Of a DNA stretch of 6,177 nucleotides, positions 6,132-6,177 are shown one piece after another. The DNA is from an uncultured Lachnospiraceae bacterium (GTDB taxonomy: Bacteria > Bacillota > Clostridia > Lachnospirales > Lachnospiraceae). Position numbers and translations under genes: made by a program. How positions within the stretch are numbered: the first letter of the stretch is position 1; the number at the start of each line of letters is the position of its first letter. The notes below the pieces were generated by a model that searched no databases, was not told the origin of the DNA, and saw nothing but the letters and a program-made list of their open reading frames with translations. The stretch lies in assembly GCA_945827765.1 (NCBI GenBank), contig CALZPS010000099.1, positions 1 through 6,177 on the forward strand, in the 5' to 3' direction.

Positions 6132-6177
6132 CTGTCTCTTATACACATCTCCGAGCCCACGAGACCGTACTAGATCT
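6132..6177. other. Illumina Nextera adapter read-through (non-genomic)
   Basis: Bases 6132-6150 are exactly the 19-bp Tn5 mosaic end used in Nextera libraries (CTGTCTCTTATACACATCT). They are followed by CCGAGCCCACGAGAC (6151-6165), the rest of the Nextera Read 2 adapter, an 8-base i7 index CGTACTAG (6166-6173, which I recall as the N702 index), and ATCT (6174-6177), the start of the P7 flank. The order and content match the library design without mismatch, so this is untrimmed adapter, not a mobile element. Genuine DNA stops at 6131, give or take a base. Confidence 0.98.

Noticed and set aside
6132..6150. Tn5/IS50-like transposon end
   Set aside because: The 19 bp are the engineered mosaic end and are followed exactly by Nextera adapter and index bases, so this is library sequence rather than a mobile element.

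Overview
The window is one end-to-end block of minus-strand genes from a cell-surface polysaccharide (capsule or exopolysaccharide) locus. Moderate GC, AGGAGG-type ribosome binding sites, a LytR-CpsA-Psr (LCP) protein and the overall protein style suggest a Gram-positive gut Clostridia, most likely Lachnospiraceae. That placement comes from family resemblance, not from a marker gene.

In transcription order (right to left) the genes are: a family-2 glycosyltransferase cut off at the right edge (5170-6131); a second family-2 glycosyltransferase overlapping it by 28 nt (4235-5197); a DegT/DnrJ/EryC1/StrS PLP-dependent sugar aminotransferase (2989-4191); a monotopic phosphoglycosyl transferase that would start the lipid-linked oligosaccharide (2228-2914); an ExoA-like membrane-anchored glycosyltransferase (1195-2211); and an LCP-family protein (1-1176) that runs off the left edge. 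Gaps are 43, 74, 16 and 18 nt after the initial overlap, so the block reads as an operon. The 74-nt gap before the phosphoglycosyl transferase has a perfect extended -10 box and may hold an internal promoter.

Together the genes describe one pathway. The aminotransferase makes a nucleotide-activated amino sugar. The phosphoglycosyl transferase puts the first sugar-phosphate on undecaprenyl phosphate. Three glycosyltransferases extend the repeat unit. The LCP protein plausibly attaches the finished polymer to peptidoglycan. No flippase, polymerase, chain-length regulator or other nucleotide-sugar enzymes are in view, so the locus must continue beyond one or both edges.

The last 46 bases (6132-6177) are not genomic. 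They are an Illumina Nextera read-through adapter: Tn5 mosaic end, Read 2 adapter and an 8-base i7 index. The adapter supplies an in-frame stop upstream of the rightmost glycosyltransferase, so a fragment lacking its N-terminal part looks like a complete gene starting at 6129.

I see no RNA genes, CRISPR, insertion sequences or toxin/defence genes, and no sign of a wholly new system. The points most worth a second look are the adapter artefact, the overlap of the two glycosyltransferases with an open -1 frame at a run of seven A, the internal promoter candidate, and the aminotransferase/phosphoglycosyl transferase pairing.
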